Origin: Mucilaginibacter sp.
GTDB lineage: Bacteria > Bacteroidota > Bacteroidia > Sphingobacteriales > Sphingobacteriaceae
Length of the DNA: 64,000 nucleotides
Reading direction: 5' to 3'
Assembly: GCF_025362475.1 (NCBI RefSeq)
Contig: NZ_JANYGH010000005.1
Location: 220,727 to 284,726, forward strand
Shown here one piece after another: positions 1-8,104 of this stretch (its first letter is position 1; every line of letters begins with the position of its first letter). Below the pieces are notes generated by a model. It made no database searches and was not told the origin of the DNA. It saw only the letters and a program-made list of their open reading frames with translations. A program made the translations under genes and the position numbers.

Positions 1-796
1 CGCAGATCATTCCAATAGCGATAGCTTCTCCATGTGATAAATGATCTTCATCATTGATCAACGAATAGGTTTCAACAGCATGGCCGATGGTATGACCAAA
101 ATTTAACGCCTTACGGATTCCTTTTTCATGTGGATCCTCAATCGTTATTTTATTTTTGATGGCTACAGAGCGATGAACCAATTCGGCAGATGGCTTAGTA
201 AGGTCGCTTGCCTTTAATTGGTGCCAGTAGTCCGCGTCCTGAATAAGGCCGTGTTTCAGCATTTCGGCCAGGCCGGATAGTATTTGTCTTGGCGGTAAAG
301 TTTCTAAGAAGCTTAGTTCAATAAATACAGCTTTTGGTTGGGTAAAGGTACCAATGATGTTTTTGATGCTATCAATATCGATACCTGTTTTACCGCCCAC
401 AGAGGCATCAACCTGGGATAGCAGGGTAGTAGGGACATGTACAAAATCAATCCCTCTTTTAAAGGTAGATGCAGCAAAGCCGCCCAGATCGCTAATAACA
501 CCACCACCTAAATTAATGAGTAGGCTTTTACGGTCAGCGCCAAAGTCGATCAGCATTTTCCAGACGCCTATGCAAAAATCAATATCCTTGCTTTCTTCAC
601 CGGCATTTATCTCAATGATGTCAAAATTGTCCTGATCTTCAATTTTACTTTTCACAAGCGGCAGGCAATGCTCTGCTGTATTTTCGTCTGTTAAAATAAA
701 AAACCTTGAATAATGACCTTGCTTTACAAAATTAGCCAGTTCATCAATACTATTATTAAAATAAATAGGGTAGTTGTCGCTCTGAATGGTGTCCAT
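1..796 (-). CDS. aroB: 3-dehydroquinate synthase, partial (3' end beyond left edge)
   Basis: Shikimate pathway enzyme that converts DAHP to 3-dehydroquinate in the cytosol, using NAD+ and a divalent metal. On the minus strand translation starts at the ATG at 796 (MDTIQSDNYPIYF) and stays open to base 1, giving about 265 of the usual 350-360 residues. Visible family motifs are the NAD-binding GGGVISDLGGF, the GGKTGID loop, and near the left edge the metal-binding stretch FGHTIGHAVE followed by HGEAIAIGM. The start lies only 3 nt after the stop of the S4-domain gene, so the two are almost certainly co-transcribed. The C-terminus is missing only because the window ends. Identity is secure from the motifs. 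Confidence 0.95.
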   Translation of the reverse strand, partial: MDTIQSDNYPIYFNNSIDELANFVKQGHYSRFFILTDENTAEHCLPLVKSKIEDQDNFDIIEINAGEESKDIDFCIGVWKMLIDFGADRKSLLINLGGGVISDLGGFAASTFKRGIDFVHVPTTLLSQVDASVGGKTGIDIDSIKNIIGTFTQPKAVFIELSFLETLPPRQILSGLAEMLKHGLIQDADYWHQLKASDLTKPSAELVHRSVAIKNKITIEDPHEKGIRKALNFGHTIGHAVETYSLINDEDHLSHGEAIAIGMIC

Positions 797-799
797 AAT

Positions 800-1006
800 T
801 TAAATAACCACGATTTTATTTCCTCTGAATTCAACCAGGTCGCCTCGTTTAACTTTAAGGCGTTTGCGGTAATCTACCTGGCCGTTATAAGTCACTTCGC
901 CCTCACTTACAACTATTTGCGCCTCACCGCCTGTTTGTACTAAATGGGCAGCTTTTAGTAATTGTATCATCGGGATGAAGTCGCCTGTTAACTTAAATTC
1001 AATCAT
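800..1006 (-). CDS. S4 domain RNA-binding protein (YbcJ/RlbA-like)
   Basis: A 68-residue protein that is almost entirely one S4 RNA-binding fold. It begins MIEFKLTGDFIPMIQLLKA, has the GGEAQIVVSEGEV turn and the RKRLKVKRGDLVEF segment, and ends in a short beta strand. Small stand-alone S4 proteins of this type are thought to bind structured RNA, but the substrate is generally unknown. It is the first gene of a two-gene unit with aroB, 3 nt apart. A TAnnTTTG promoter element sits 8-15 nt upstream of its ATG, so the leader would be very short. The family call is firm; the biological role is not visible. Confidence 0.85.
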   Translation of the reverse strand: MIEFKLTGDFIPMIQLLKAAHLVQTGGEAQIVVSEGEVTYNGQVDYRKRLKVKRGDLVEFRGNKIVVI

Positions 1007-1013
1007 GGAAACG

Positions 1014-1061
1014 CAAAATTAAACTATTCATGGAATAATGAGTTATCATTTTATAATTTTG
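1014..1061. promoter_or_regulatory. Divergent promoter region with two TAnnTTTG -7 elements
   Basis: TAATTTTG occurs on the minus strand at 1021-1014, just before the S4-aroB unit, and on the plus strand at 1054-1061, just before proline dehydrogenase. Both match the Bacteroidota -7 consensus TAnnTTTG. No clear TTG -33 element was found at the usual distance for either. If transcription starts about 4 nt after the final G, both transcripts would have almost no leader. Confidence 0.45.
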
Positions 1062-1064
1062 CAC

Positions 1065-2270
1065 ATGCTTTCTAACGAAACCGATAACAATTCCAAACAC
1101 GCTAAGCTCTCTTTTGAAAATACAGAAATCGCTTTTCGTCATTCAACCAATACCGATCTTAGCCGCGCTTACTGGCTGTTCAGGATAATTAACGTTAACT
1201 TTTTAGTGAAGATCGGTCCGCCCGTAACCAATTTTGCTATAAAAATAGGTTTGCCTATTAAAAGTATCATTAAGGCCACCATATTTAAACACTTTTGCGG
1301 CGGCGAAGCCATTGCGGAGTGCGATAACACGATCAAAAACCTATACAGCGGAGGAGTAGGTACCATTTTGGATTACTCTATTGAAGGTGAAGATGATGAG
1401 GCTGTTTTTGACAGCACCCGTGATGAGATCATCAAGACGATAGTAAGGGCATCTAAAGATAAAGCTGTTCCTTTAACTGTATTTAAAATAACCGGGGTTG
1501 GCCGTTTTGCTTTGCTGGAAAAACTTGATGCGCGCTTGCCGCTTACGCCTGAAGAAGAGCAAGAATGGCAAAGAGTTCAAAACAGGGTATTGGCAATTTG
1601 TGATAAGGCCCATGCCAGCAACGTACCGGTTATGATTGATGCGGAAGAAAGCTGGATACAGGAAACCATCGATTTGCTGGCCTTGACTATGATGACCCAG
1701 TTTAACACAAAAAAAGCCATTGTTTATAATACCTATCAAATGTACAGGCATGATAAGTTGGCTTCGATATTAAACGATCATGAGATAGCCCAGAGTGAAG
1801 GGTTTATTTTGGGAGCCAAAATTGTACGTGGCGCCTACATGGAAAAGGAGCGTAAGCGGGCTTTGGAGATGGGTTACAATTCTCCTATTCAAACTGATAA
1901 AAAATCAACAGACCTGGATTATGATTCGGCGCTTGATTATTGTACAAGTCATATTGATCAGATAGCTTTTATTGCCGGGACTCACAATGAAGAAAGCTGC
2001 CGTTTGCTGGCCGAATTATTGGATAGTAAGCAAATAGATCATAAACACCCTCACGTTTATTTTTCGCAGCTATTAGGTATGAGCGATAATTTAAGCTTTA
2101 ACCTGGCCAATGCAAAATACAACGTGGCAAAATATGTGCCTTATGGGCCTATAAAAGCAGTTTTACCGTACCTTTTTCGCAGAGCGCAGGAAAATACCGC
2201 TATTGCCGGGCAAATGAGCCGCGAGTTGAGCCTGATAGTAAAAGAGCGTAAAAGAAGAAGTACAAAGTAA
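1065..2270 (+). CDS. Proline dehydrogenase (monofunctional PRODH)
   Basis: FAD-dependent first step of proline catabolism, oxidising L-proline to pyrroline-5-carboxylate and passing electrons to the respiratory chain. About 401 residues from the ATG at 1065; an in-frame ATG at 1038 would add nine residues but lies before the probable -7 element at 1054-1061. The beta/alpha barrel shows MIDAEESW near residue 190, the substrate/FAD stretch GAKIVRGAYMEKERKRA near 250, AGTHNEES, and the C-terminal RRAQENTAIAGQMSREL helix that carries the proline-carboxylate-binding arginines. There is no P5C dehydrogenase domain, so it is the stand-alone form usual in Bacteroidota. Divergent from the S4-aroB unit. 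Confidence 0.93.
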   Translation: MLSNETDNNSKHAKLSFENTEIAFRHSTNTDLSRAYWLFRIINVNFLVKIGPPVTNFAIKIGLPIKSIIKATIFKHFCGGEAIAECDNTIKNLYSGGVGTILDYSIEGEDDEAVFDSTRDEIIKTIVRASKDKAVPLTVFKITGVGRFALLEKLDARLPLTPEEEQEWQRVQNRVLAICDKAHASNVPVMIDAEESWIQETIDLLALTMMTQFNTKKAIVYNTYQMYRHDKLASILNDHEIAQSEGFILGAKIVRGAYMEKERKRALEMGYNSPIQTDKKSTDLDYDSALDYCTSHIDQIAFIAGTHNEESCRLLAELLDSKQIDHKHPHVYFSQLLGMSDNLSFNLANAKYNVAKYVPYGPIKAVLPYLFRRAQENTAIAGQMSRELSLIVKERKRRSTK

Positions 2271-2349
2271 TTGTTTTAAGAAGTCCTTTTTAATCAATTG
2301 TAATAGCTATTATTGTTTTCAGTTATAACCAACTTAAAACCAAATAATT

Positions 2350-2685
2350 ATGAAGTATTACATTGAGGCCTGGAAAGCTAAGCAGGCGTGGATTGATATG
2401 AACCATGAACAAAGGGGGGCATACATGGCACAGCTTGGTCCTGCCATACAGCAGTTAAGTGAGCAGGGTACAGAAATTGTAACCTGGGGCAGCAATGATG
2501 GCGATACTTTTAACCGTATGGATATGGATTTTTTTGCGGTTTGGAAATTCCCAACGGCCAAACTTGCCAAAACGTTTGAAGAACTTGTTGAAGCTGCCGG
2601 ATGGTACGCCTATTTTGAACAGATAAATATAAAAGGAAGTCCTGCAAGCCCTAATGAAATTATTGGGCATCTTATAAATCTGTAA
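2350..2685 (+). CDS. DUF6616-like conserved hypothetical protein
   Basis: A 111-residue soluble protein beginning MKYYIEAWKAKQAWIDM with a conserved-looking EIVTWGSNDGDT turn and MDMDFFAVWKFP strand. The pattern of a ferredoxin-like alpha/beta fold with WK-F and a C-terminal GHLINL resembles DUF6616 proteins; this assignment is from memory of the family. No catalytic residues are recognisable. It is followed by a good terminator at 2707-2735, so it is its own unit, but it sits directly before a YCII/DGPF gene and an ECF42-like sigma gene. Small dimeric alpha/beta barrel proteins are common company for those genes, which makes a shared regulatory module possible. Confidence 0.6.
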   Translation: MKYYIEAWKAKQAWIDMNHEQRGAYMAQLGPAIQQLSEQGTEIVTWGSNDGDTFNRMDMDFFAVWKFPTAKLAKTFEELVEAAGWYAYFEQINIKGSPASPNEIIGHLINL

Positions 2686-2706
2686 CATATTAAGAATATT
2701 TCTTTC

Positions 2707-2735
2707 AGGCGGCTGTTCAAATAGCCGCTTTTTTT
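2707..2735 (+). terminator. Rho-independent terminator after DUF6616-like gene
   Basis: GCGGCT (2709-2714), an 8-nt loop, then AGCCGC (2723-2728) followed by a run of seven T residues. It lies 22 nt after the stop codon of the preceding gene. Confidence 0.85.
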
Positions 2736-2888
2736 GTTTTAAAGTTTTGTGAATTGATCGTTTTCAATATTTCATATAAAAATTTTTAGCCAACTGTCCA
2801 ATAGCTTCCATTTCATTTGTTATCGGGGTATAATTCATATATTTATTAACCCGTCTGCCTGTAGGCAGCCAATTAAAGCCAATTCAAA

Positions 2889-3248
2889 ATGAACGAGTAT
2901 TTAATTTTAATGCGCCTGGATCTGATCACTAAGGAGGCCCAGCCATCGCCCGAGCAAATGGAAGGATATATGAAACAATATCACGATTGGGTAGGTGGTA
3001 TTGCGGCCCAAAATAAATTTGTTGGTGGTACGGGCTTATCCATGGAGGGCAAAGTTATAAAACCCAATAATGTGATAACCGATGGGCCTTTTGCCGAAGT
3101 GAAAGAATCGATCGCAGGTTTTGTAACCATAAAGGCAAAGGATATGGATGATGCTGTAAACATGGCTAAAACTTGCCCGATATTGTTGGGCGATGGTAAT
3201 AGCATTGAAGTACGTCAGATAACAGGAAGCCATCAGGATAACAATTAA
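2889..3248 (+). CDS. YCII-related (DGPF) domain protein
   Basis: A 119-residue single-domain protein of the YCII superfamily. The family signature DGPFAE is present (TDGPFAEVKESIAGF), preceded by an N-terminal EYLILMR strand and followed by the DAVNMAKTCPILLGD helix and EVRQI strand. These proteins form a dimeric alpha/beta barrel; in the DGPF branch no enzyme activity is firmly established. The gene lies 51 nt upstream of the ECF42-like sigma factor and is probably co-transcribed with it. DGPF genes next to ECF42 sigma factors are an established conserved pairing in which the DGPF gene is usually the regulatory target. Confidence 0.85.
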   Translation: MNEYLILMRLDLITKEAQPSPEQMEGYMKQYHDWVGGIAAQNKFVGGTGLSMEGKVIKPNNVITDGPFAEVKESIAGFVTIKAKDMDDAVNMAKTCPILLGDGNSIEVRQITGSHQDNN

Positions 3249-3299
3249 AATGATGCTGCCAAAAACTGTTTGCATGCAGTATTTGGCGGCATTTTCATT

Positions 3300-4526
3300 A
3301 TGAATACTGCAGAACTCATACCGCATTTATTCAGAACAGAATACAGGAAAATTGTAGCTGTACTTTGCAGGCGCTTTGGTTTCGACCAGATAGAAATGGC
3401 AGAGGATATAGCCAGCGAAACTTTTCTTACGGCTACGCAAACCTGGGGAATTACAGGTATCCCGCCAAACCCGCCCGCCTGGCTTTATAATGTTGCCAAA
3501 AACAAGGCTAAAAATTACTTGCAGCGTAGTTCCACTTTTAAAAGCAAGGTCTCGCCCGAAATAATAAATAGCACGCCCGATTTTTACGAAACGGAGATTG
3601 ACTTGTCGCCCGAAAATATAAATGATAGTCAGCTACAAATGATGTTTGCTATTTGTAACCCGATAATTTCAACGGAGGCGCAGGTTGGGTTATCTCTTCG
3701 GATCCTTTGCGGTTTCGGGGTTCAGGAAATAGCCGATGCCTTTTTGACCAATAAGGAAACTATCAATAAGCGATTATTTAGAGCCAAAGAAAAACTCAGA
3801 GCGTTAAAGATTAAGATACAGCTCCCCGGATCATCAGAAATTGATGAGCGTTTAGCGCCTGTATTAACAACCATTTATTTGCTCTTTAATGAAGGGTATT
3901 ACTCTGTTAGCCAGGATAAAACACTGCGGAAAGATCTTTGCCTTGAAGCAATGCGGTTATGTACCATGCTTATAGAAAATCAAAATACCAATAAGCCCGA
4001 TGTAAACGCGCTGCTTTCGCTCATGTGTTTTCACGCTTCGAGGTTTGAAGCCCGTTTCAATAAAAACGGCGAGCATATTTTGTACGAAAAACAGGATACC
4101 AGCTTATGGAACACCGATTTAATTAGCAAAGGGGGATATTTTTTAAGTTGCGCGGCAAGCGGCAATAAATTATCAAAATATCACATCGAGGCCGAAATTG
4201 CCTATTGGAGTACCCGGCAGGCGGATACAAAAGAAAAATGGGAAAGTGTTCTGCAACTTTACAATCTTTTGCTGCAGATAGAATACTCACCTATAGCGGC
4301 TTTAAATCGAACGTATGCACTTTCAAAAGCGAATGGAAAGGAAGAAGCAATTATTGAGGCCGAAAAGCTGGAACTTACCGATAACCACTTTTACTTTGCA
4401 TTGCTTGGGGAACTTTATACAGATCTCAACAACTTGAAAGCGAAGGGTAACTTTGAAAAAGCGCTTTTACTTGCAAAATCAGAAGGGGATAAGCAAAGTA
4501 TTAAGAAGAAGATGGATGAGATGTGA
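3300..4526 (+). CDS. ECF42-type RNA polymerase sigma factor with C-terminal extension
   Basis: A sigma-70 family factor of about 408 residues, far longer than the usual 180. Sigma-2 occupies roughly residues 8-75 (FRTEYRKIVAVLCRRFG, then DIASETFLTATQTW and WLYNVAKNKAKNYL). Sigma-4 lies about 115-175 (LRILCGFGVQEIADAFL followed by INKRLFRAKEKLR). The remaining 220 residues form a helical TPR-like extension containing TIYLLFNEGYY, characteristic of the ECF42/DUF6596 group. The ATG at 3300 (MNTAELIPHLFRTEY) gives the usual N-terminus; an upstream ATG at 3270 would add ten atypical residues. No anti-sigma gene is adjacent. In this group the C-terminal extension is needed for activity. It follows the DGPF gene closely. 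Confidence 0.88.
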   Translation: MNTAELIPHLFRTEYRKIVAVLCRRFGFDQIEMAEDIASETFLTATQTWGITGIPPNPPAWLYNVAKNKAKNYLQRSSTFKSKVSPEIINSTPDFYETEIDLSPENINDSQLQMMFAICNPIISTEAQVGLSLRILCGFGVQEIADAFLTNKETINKRLFRAKEKLRALKIKIQLPGSSEIDERLAPVLTTIYLLFNEGYYSVSQDKTLRKDLCLEAMRLCTMLIENQNTNKPDVNALLSLMCFHASRFEARFNKNGEHILYEKQDTSLWNTDLISKGGYFLSCAASGNKLSKYHIEAEIAYWSTRQADTKEKWESVLQLYNLLLQIEYSPIAALNRTYALSKANGKEEAIIEAEKLELTDNHFYFALLGELYTDLNNLKAKGNFEKALLLAKSEGDKQSIKKKMDEM

Positions 4527-4649
4527 GCGGTTTTTTTATCTAAAATAAAATCTCATTTGATTGAATAATGTAAACTTTTCGAATGGTATGTTGTTGATAC
4601 GGCTAAGTTGTCCGTAATATTACGTTCAATTTTAAACAAATTACAGACT

Positions 4650-5522
4650 ATGAAAATTTACCATTCATTACTGCTGATAATTATTATAGCAACAGTAACC
4701 CAAGGTTGCGTTAGCAACAAAAAATACAACGAATTGCAGGGTAACTACACCCAATTACAGAACAGCACCCGCGACCTCAGTGTAAAATATCAAACCAGTG
4801 AGCAGGCGCTTGCGGTAAGTACTGGCAGGGTAAAAAGCCTGGAAGAGCAAATAGCTGCAGAAAGATCAAATGCTGCCATTTTGCAGGATGCGCTAAATAA
4901 ATGTTTAGCCGGTAACAACCAGGGGAATGTAAATATTTCCAAACTGGTAGATGAAATTAATGCATCTAATAAGTACATCCAGCACCTGGTTGAAACCAAA
5001 AACAAAAGCGACTCGCTTAATATGGTTTTAACTAACAACCTTACCCGCTCATTAAGCAAGGAAGAAATACAGGATGTTGATGTGAAAGTACTTAAAGGCG
5101 TAGTGTACATTTCATTATCAGATAATATGCTTTACAAATCAGGTAGTTATGAAATATCTGATAAGGCAGGAGCAACGCTGAGCAAAATAGCCAAGATCAT
5201 TTCTGATTATTCAAGTTATGACGTATTAATTGAGGGTAACACGGATAATGTGCCTATTAAACAAGCCAATATCAGGAATAACTGGGATTTAAGTGCTTTA
5301 AGAGCATCATCAGTAGTACAGGCGTTGCAGAATACTTATAATGTTGATCCTAAACGTTTAACAGCTGGTGGCAGGGGAGAATACAACCCAATTGCCGATA
5401 ATGGAACACCAGGAGGTAAAAGCCAAAACAGGCGTACACAAATTATCATAACACCAAAACTGGATCAGTTTATGGATCTGATAGGCAAAGCCCCGGAAAC
5501 AAAAACGCCGCCTAAACAATAA
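4650..5522 (+). CDS. OmpA-family peptidoglycan-associated lipoprotein
   Basis: About 290 residues from the ATG at 4650. The N-terminus MKIYHSLLLIIIIATVTQGC is a lipoprotein signal with Cys20 as the lipidated residue, which is why this start is preferred over 4608. Residues 25-105 form a Gln/Leu/Ser-rich coiled coil, and residues about 145-275 form an OmpA C-terminal domain with the peptidoglycan-binding NTDNVPI, NWDLSALRASSVVQAL and NRRTQIII elements. Likely an outer-membrane lipoprotein that tethers the envelope to peptidoglycan. It is monocistronic, ending in a strong terminator 24 nt downstream. Confidence 0.9.
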   Translation: MKIYHSLLLIIIIATVTQGCVSNKKYNELQGNYTQLQNSTRDLSVKYQTSEQALAVSTGRVKSLEEQIAAERSNAAILQDALNKCLAGNNQGNVNISKLVDEINASNKYIQHLVETKNKSDSLNMVLTNNLTRSLSKEEIQDVDVKVLKGVVYISLSDNMLYKSGSYEISDKAGATLSKIAKIISDYSSYDVLIEGNTDNVPIKQANIRNNWDLSALRASSVVQALQNTYNVDPKRLTAGGRGEYNPIADNGTPGGKSQNRRTQIIITPKLDQFMDLIGKAPETKTPPKQ

Positions 5523-5545
5523 ATGTTTTAACGCGTTTCTTAAAT

Positions 5546-5581
5546 AAAAAGGCCTTAACTAATTCGTTAAGGCCTTTTTTG
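5546..5581 (+). terminator. Rho-independent terminator after OmpA-like gene
   Basis: A perfect 9-bp stem GGCCTTAAC / GTTAAGGCC (5551-5559 and 5566-5574) with a 6-nt loop. It is flanked by five A residues upstream and at least six T residues downstream, so the stem extends with A-T pairs. It could act in both directions. Confidence 0.92.
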
Positions 5582-5616
5582 TTGCGTTATATTTAATATA
5601 CAAAATACTGGATCAC

Positions 5617-5706
5617 TTGTCTGTACATATTTGAAAATACGGTTTTGACTCGTCATTTGAATTTATTTTTACTAAACGAGGTAGTGTTAATTGTTTGTAC
5701 ATATTT
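5617..5706. repeat. Pair of 16-bp direct repeats upstream of the DUF1549/DUF1553 gene
   Basis: TTGTCTGTACATATTT at 5617-5632 and TTGTTTGTACATATTT at 5691-5706 differ at one position and start 74 bp apart. Each contains the palindromic core TGTACA. They lie in the AT-rich region between the OmpA terminator and the start of the cytochrome-protein operon, where a regulator-binding site would be expected. Nothing else was recognised in this 258-nt gap. Confidence 0.5.
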
Positions 5707-5780
5707 TAAATTCTTGTTGTAAATTGTGTTGGAAATTACTAATTTTAATTTCTGAAGATCAATTAACCAATTTTAAACCA

Positions 5781-8099
5781 ATGTTCCGGAAGTTGTATTA
5801 TGTGTGGCTGGTGATAGCCGCTTGTGTTTTGTACACGCTTCATGCCTGCAATTCATCTGGCCAGGGTGATGCTGAACAAATACCTGATACAATCAGTTAT
5901 AATTTTAACATCCGGCCCATACTATCAGATAAATGTTATAAATGTCATGGTCCTGATGCTACGCACCGGGAGGCAGATCTGCGGCTGGATATTCGGGAAA
6001 GTGCTTATAGAGCATTAAAAGACAATCCATCAGCTCATGCTCTGGTACCAGGCGACCCGATGCTGTCAGAAGTTTATCGACGCATTTCAACAAAGGATAC
6101 CACAGAGCAAATGCCGCCGCCATCATCAAACCTAAAAAAGTTAACACCTTATGAGGTTGATTTGATTGAAAAGTGGATAAAACAAGGCGCTAAATATGAA
6201 AAGCACTGGGCCTTTGTTCCGCCACATTTATCTCCTGTCCCACAGGTAAAAAATAGCACCTGGCCTAAAAATGCCATAGATAATTTTATACTTCAAAAAC
6301 TGGAACAAAAGGGTATTAGTCCCAATCCCGAAGCTGATAAAGAACGGCTTTTGAAACGGGTGTCGCTTGATCTTACCGGTTTGCCCCCAAGCCTGCAATT
6401 GATGGATAGCTTTTTGGCTGATAAAAGCCCTGATGCTTACCAAAAAGTGGTTGATCAGCTAATGGCAACTCCTCAATATGGCGAAAAAATGGCGCTGCAC
6501 TGGCTTGATGTTGCCCGCTATGCCGATTCTCATGGTTACCAGGATGATAATTATCGTACCCAATGGCCATGGAGAGATTGGGTGATACATGCCTTTAATG
6601 AAAACATGCCCTATGATAAATTTATCACCTGGCAATTAGCCGGTGATTTATTGCCGAATGCAAGTAAAGAACAGCTGTTAGCCACAGGCTTTAACCGCAA
6701 CCATAAAATTACCGAAGAAGGCGGCGTAATTGATGAGGAATATAGGGTAAGCTATGTTACAGATCGTACCAATACCTTTGGTAAGGCTTTGCTGGGTATT
6801 ACACTGGAATGTGCCCATTGCCATGATCATAAATATGATCCCTTTTCGCAGAAGGAGTATTATCAAATGTTCGCTTTTTTTAATAATGTAAAGGAAGTAG
6901 GCCTTCAATCTACCGTTGGCGGTCCGGAAACTTATGCCAAGCGGCCGATGATGCAGATCAGTAATGAAGATGTTAAAAAAATACTTACGTTTATAAACAA
7001 GCAGGACACGGGTAAACTCATTGTATCTGTAATGACAGATAGCGATAAAGTACGGCCAACTTATATTCTTAAACGCGGCAATTATGATGCGCATGGCGAT
7101 GTGGTTGAACCGGGAACACCAAAATCAATATTACCATTTACTGCCAACTATCCAAAAAACAGGCTGGGTTTGGCCGAATGGATGTTCAATAAAAGCAACC
7201 CCCTTGCTGCAAGAGTATTTGTAAACCAGGTTTGGCAGGAGTTTTATGGCAAGGGCATTGTAAAAAGCTCTGGCGATTTTGGTATGCAGGGCGATCTGCC
7301 ATCACATCCCCAATTGCTTGATTGGCTTTCAGTTGATTTTATGGATCATGGCTGGGATATTAAGAGGCTGGTAAAACAAGTTGTTATGTCTGCTACCTAC
7401 CGCCAATCGGCAGTGATTGGCCCCGAAAAGTTAAAGGCCGATCCTGAAAATACTTTGCTATCGCGTGGCGTGCGTAATCGCCTGCCAGCCGAGTTTGTCC
7501 GCGACCTGGTGCTGGCAAGCAGCGGCTTGCTTAACCCTACCATTGGCGGGCCAAGTGTAAATCCTTATCAACCACCCGGTCTTTGGGAAAACGCGACATC
7601 AGGCCGTGGAATATTGGCTAATTATAAGCAGGTACACGGTCCCAACCTTTATCGCCGCGGCATGTACACCCTTATAAAAAGAACTGTACCTCCGGCATCT
7701 TTAGGCATATTTGATGCCAGTAACCGCGATCAATGCGAGGTGAAACGCCTGCGTACAAACACGCCGCTGCAAGCATTGGTGATGCTTAATGACCCTACAG
7801 TATTGGAATCTGCCCGGGTATTGGCTGCCAAATTGTTGCAGGATAACAGCGTGTCGAAAGATAAAATAATCAAGGCCTTTCGCTTAATTATGTGCCGTCG
7901 TCCGCAGGAAAAGGAATTGGCCATATTAACTGCTTATTATAACGATGAGTTAAAAAATATGAAGGCAGATGATGCCAAAAAATTATTAAGCGTGGGCGAA
8001 TATCCTGTGCCTGAAAACCTCAATAAAATAACGCTGGCGGCGATGATGAAAGTAGTAGATACAATTTATAACCTGGAAGAAGCGATAACCAAAACCTGA
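5781..8099 (+). CDS. PSD1 and planctomycete cytochrome C domain protein (DUF1549/DUF1553)
   Basis: A 772-residue exported lipoprotein; the ATG at 5781 (MFRKLYYVWLVIAACVLYTL) gives a signal with a lipobox ending at Cys23, so the upstream TTG start at 5691 is rejected. A class I cytochrome c motif CYKCH (Cys52, Cys55, His56) heads a planctomycete cytochrome domain, with MPPPSS as the possible distal Met region. DUF1549 spans about 140-345 and ends at a second CAHCHDHKYDP motif. DUF1553 spans about 450-740 (NRLGLAEWMF, ARVFVNQVWQEFYG). No enzymatic reaction is established for this family; co-occurrence with sugar-degradation genes suggests a periplasmic oxidoreductase. Five nt separate it from the DUF1501 gene. 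Confidence 0.88.
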   Translation: MFRKLYYVWLVIAACVLYTLHACNSSGQGDAEQIPDTISYNFNIRPILSDKCYKCHGPDATHREADLRLDIRESAYRALKDNPSAHALVPGDPMLSEVYRRISTKDTTEQMPPPSSNLKKLTPYEVDLIEKWIKQGAKYEKHWAFVPPHLSPVPQVKNSTWPKNAIDNFILQKLEQKGISPNPEADKERLLKRVSLDLTGLPPSLQLMDSFLADKSPDAYQKVVDQLMATPQYGEKMALHWLDVARYADSHGYQDDNYRTQWPWRDWVIHAFNENMPYDKFITWQLAGDLLPNASKEQLLATGFNRNHKITEEGGVIDEEYRVSYVTDRTNTFGKALLGITLECAHCHDHKYDPFSQKEYYQMFAFFNNVKEVGLQSTVGGPETYAKRPMMQISNEDVKKILTFINKQDTGKLIVSVMTDSDKVRPTYILKRGNYDAHGDVVEPGTPKSILPFTANYPKNRLGLAEWMFNKSNPLAARVFVNQVWQEFYGKGIVKSSGDFGMQGDLPSHPQLLDWLSVDFMDHGWDIKRLVKQVVMSATYRQSAVIGPEKLKADPENTLLSRGVRNRLPAEFVRDLVLASSGLLNPTIGGPSVNPYQPPGLWENATSGRGILANYKQVHGPNLYRRGMYTLIKRTVPPASLGIFDASNRDQCEVKRLRTNTPLQALVMLNDPTVLESARVLAAKLLQDNSVSKDKIIKAFRLIMCRRPQEKELAILTAYYNDELKNMKADDAKKLLSVGEYPVPENLNKITLAAMMKVVDTIYNLEEAITKT

Positions 8100-8104
8100 T
8101 TGAT

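Noticed and set aside
2855..2868. Small hairpin CTGCC-TGTA-GGCAG before the DGPF gene, as an ECF42 operator or REP element
   Set aside because: Too short, and only a single copy was noticed here. No convincing ECF42 promoter motif was seen at the expected place.
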